A DNA stretch of 13,885 bases. Origin: Christensenella sp. UBA1750. GTDB lineage: Bacteria > Bacillota > Clostridia > Christensenellales > UBA1750. The stretch is from positions 1 to 13,885 of the forward strand of contig DCHO01000042.1 in assembly GCA_002315655.1 (NCBI GenBank), written 5' to 3'. A model generated the notes under the pieces. The model was not told where the DNA came from. It worked only from the letters and a program-made list of their open reading frames with translations, and made no database searches. Of this stretch, positions 12,999 to 13,885 are shown piece by piece. Made by a program: the position numbers and the translations under genes. The stretch's first letter is position 1; each line of letters starts with the position of its first letter.

Positions 12999-13885
12999 TC
13001 AGAGCAGATTTTTGTCGCTCAGGCGCTGCAGCACCTTTTTCATGGCGAAGCGGACGTGGGAATAGGTCAGACCGCCCTGCATATACACATGGAACGGCTC
13101 TTTTAAGGGCGCATCTGCGGACAGTTCGATGGACGCGCCACCCACAAAGGTGCCCGCCGCCATGATGACTTCATCCTGATACCCGGGCATTGCCCAAGGC
13201 TCCGGGGTGACAAAAGAATCCACAGGGGAAGCGTACTGAATGGCCTCACAGAAGCCGATGAGCTTTTCCCGACTGCCCAAACGGATGGCCTGTATAATGT
13301 CGTGTCGAACCTCCTCGGATGCGGGGCTTACCGCGTAGCCTAACTTTTCAAAGATCGCGGAGGTCAGCATCGCGCCCTTGATGGCCTGACACACCACATG
13401 GGGCGCGAAGAACAGCCCCTCAAAGAAGCGGTCGTAGCCGCCGATGTAGGAACCGACTTCGCGGCCGATACCGGGAGAGGTCAGACGGTAGGAGACCTTT
13501 TCCACAAGCTCGGCCTTGCCCGCGATATAGCCGCCCGTGGGCGCGATGCCGCCGCCCAAGTTCTTGATGAGGGAACCGACAATGATGTCGCAGCCCACAT
13601 CGGTGGGCTCCTTCTCCTCTACAAATTCGCCGTAGCAGTTGTCCACCATGACCACCACGTCCGGCTTCACCTTCTTACAAAAGGCGATGAGCTCGCCGAT
13701 CTCAGCCACCGAGAAGGTGCGGCGCTCGAGGTAGCCCTTCGAGCGCTGGATCTCAATGAGCTTAGTGCGGGGTCCGATGGCCGCTTCAATGGCGGGATAG
13801 TCGAAGCCTCCGTCCGGCAGAAGCTCCACCTGGCGGTAGGTCACCCCCCACTCCTTCAGTGAGCCTCTGGACTCGCGGATGCCGA
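12999..13885 (-). CDS. PLP-dependent methionine gamma-lyase family protein ('aluminium resistance protein', YnbB-like), 5' partial
   Basis: The frame runs open from the right edge to TGA (12999-13001), giving about 294 visible residues of a family usually a little over 400 long, so the N-terminal part lies outside the window. A GTG at 13842-13844 is in frame but is internal, because the sequence before it (ESRGSLKEWG) belongs to the same protein. PLP fold-type I features are VMVDNCYGEF, with the aspartate that pairs with the pyridine nitrogen, and GSLIKNLGGGIAPTGGY, with the Schiff-base lysine. The match is to the Cys/Met-metabolism-like PF06838 group, whose real substrate is poorly known. 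It is the first visible gene of the leftward operon with the GH43-like and SGNH genes. In Clostridia this family often lies near lexA (from memory), so the two sugar-related genes may be an insertion. Confidence 0.87.
   Translation of the reverse strand, partial: GIRESRGSLKEWGVTYRQVELLPDGGFDYPAIEAAIGPRTKLIEIQRSKGYLERRTFSVAEIGELIAFCKKVKPDVVVMVDNCYGEFVEEKEPTDVGCDIIVGSLIKNLGGGIAPTGGYIAGKAELVEKVSYRLTSPGIGREVGSYIGGYDRFFEGLFFAPHVVCQAIKGAMLTSAIFEKLGYAVSPASEEVRHDIIQAIRLGSREKLIGFCEAIQYASPVDSFVTPEPWAMPGYQDEVIMAAGTFVGGASIELSADAPLKEPFHVYMQGGLTYSHVRFAMKKVLQRLSDKNLL

Overview
The window looks like the chromosome of an anaerobic, probably spore-forming or formerly spore-forming member of the Firmicutes, most likely class Clostridia and perhaps the Oscillospiraceae/Ruminococcaceae. 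This rests on the gene content (rubrerythrin, SpoIIAA/SpoIIAB, MrfA/MrfB, a Firmicutes-type LexA box), strong AGGAGG-type ribosome binding sites, sigma-A promoters with extended -10 boxes (TGCTATAAT), and moderately high G+C. It is inference; no 16S or other marker is present. No stretch longer than 300 bases lacks a gene, and I see no insertion sequence, prophage or CRISPR array.

Layout on the + strand: the 3' end of metG (tRNA-binding domain) and its terminator; a CDF-family metal efflux pump with a Mn-like metal site; thioredoxin followed by rubrerythrin (oxidative-stress pair) and a terminator; the mrfA-mrfB mitomycin-repair helicase/exonuclease operon with a third TPR gene translationally coupled to it, and a terminator; spoIIAA-spoIIAB, the sigma-F control switch, with no sigF behind it; a strong promoter, tRNA-Trp(CCA) and a terminator-like hairpin; proC and rnhA; a perfect 34-bp inverted repeat just upstream of a Xer-like tyrosine recombinase gene; and lexA.

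On the - strand: a 71-residue eight-cysteine protein of unknown function, transcribed divergently from lexA across a single near-perfect LexA box and overlapping the recombinase gene tail to tail; then an operon read from the right edge leftwards: a PLP-dependent 'methionine gamma-lyase family' protein (cut by the window edge), a GH43-like glycosidase without signal peptide, and an SGNH-type hydrolase. This operon converges on lexA.

The observations most worth following are: the Cys-rich protein sharing the LexA operator; the loss or relocation of sigF from the spoIIA operon; a roughly 290-bp low-G+C block inside the recombinase gene (about 31% G+C by hand count, against about 47-50% in flanking blocks) that preserves the catalytic frame; the 34-bp palindrome ahead of the same gene; and the TPR protein as a likely third Mrf component.
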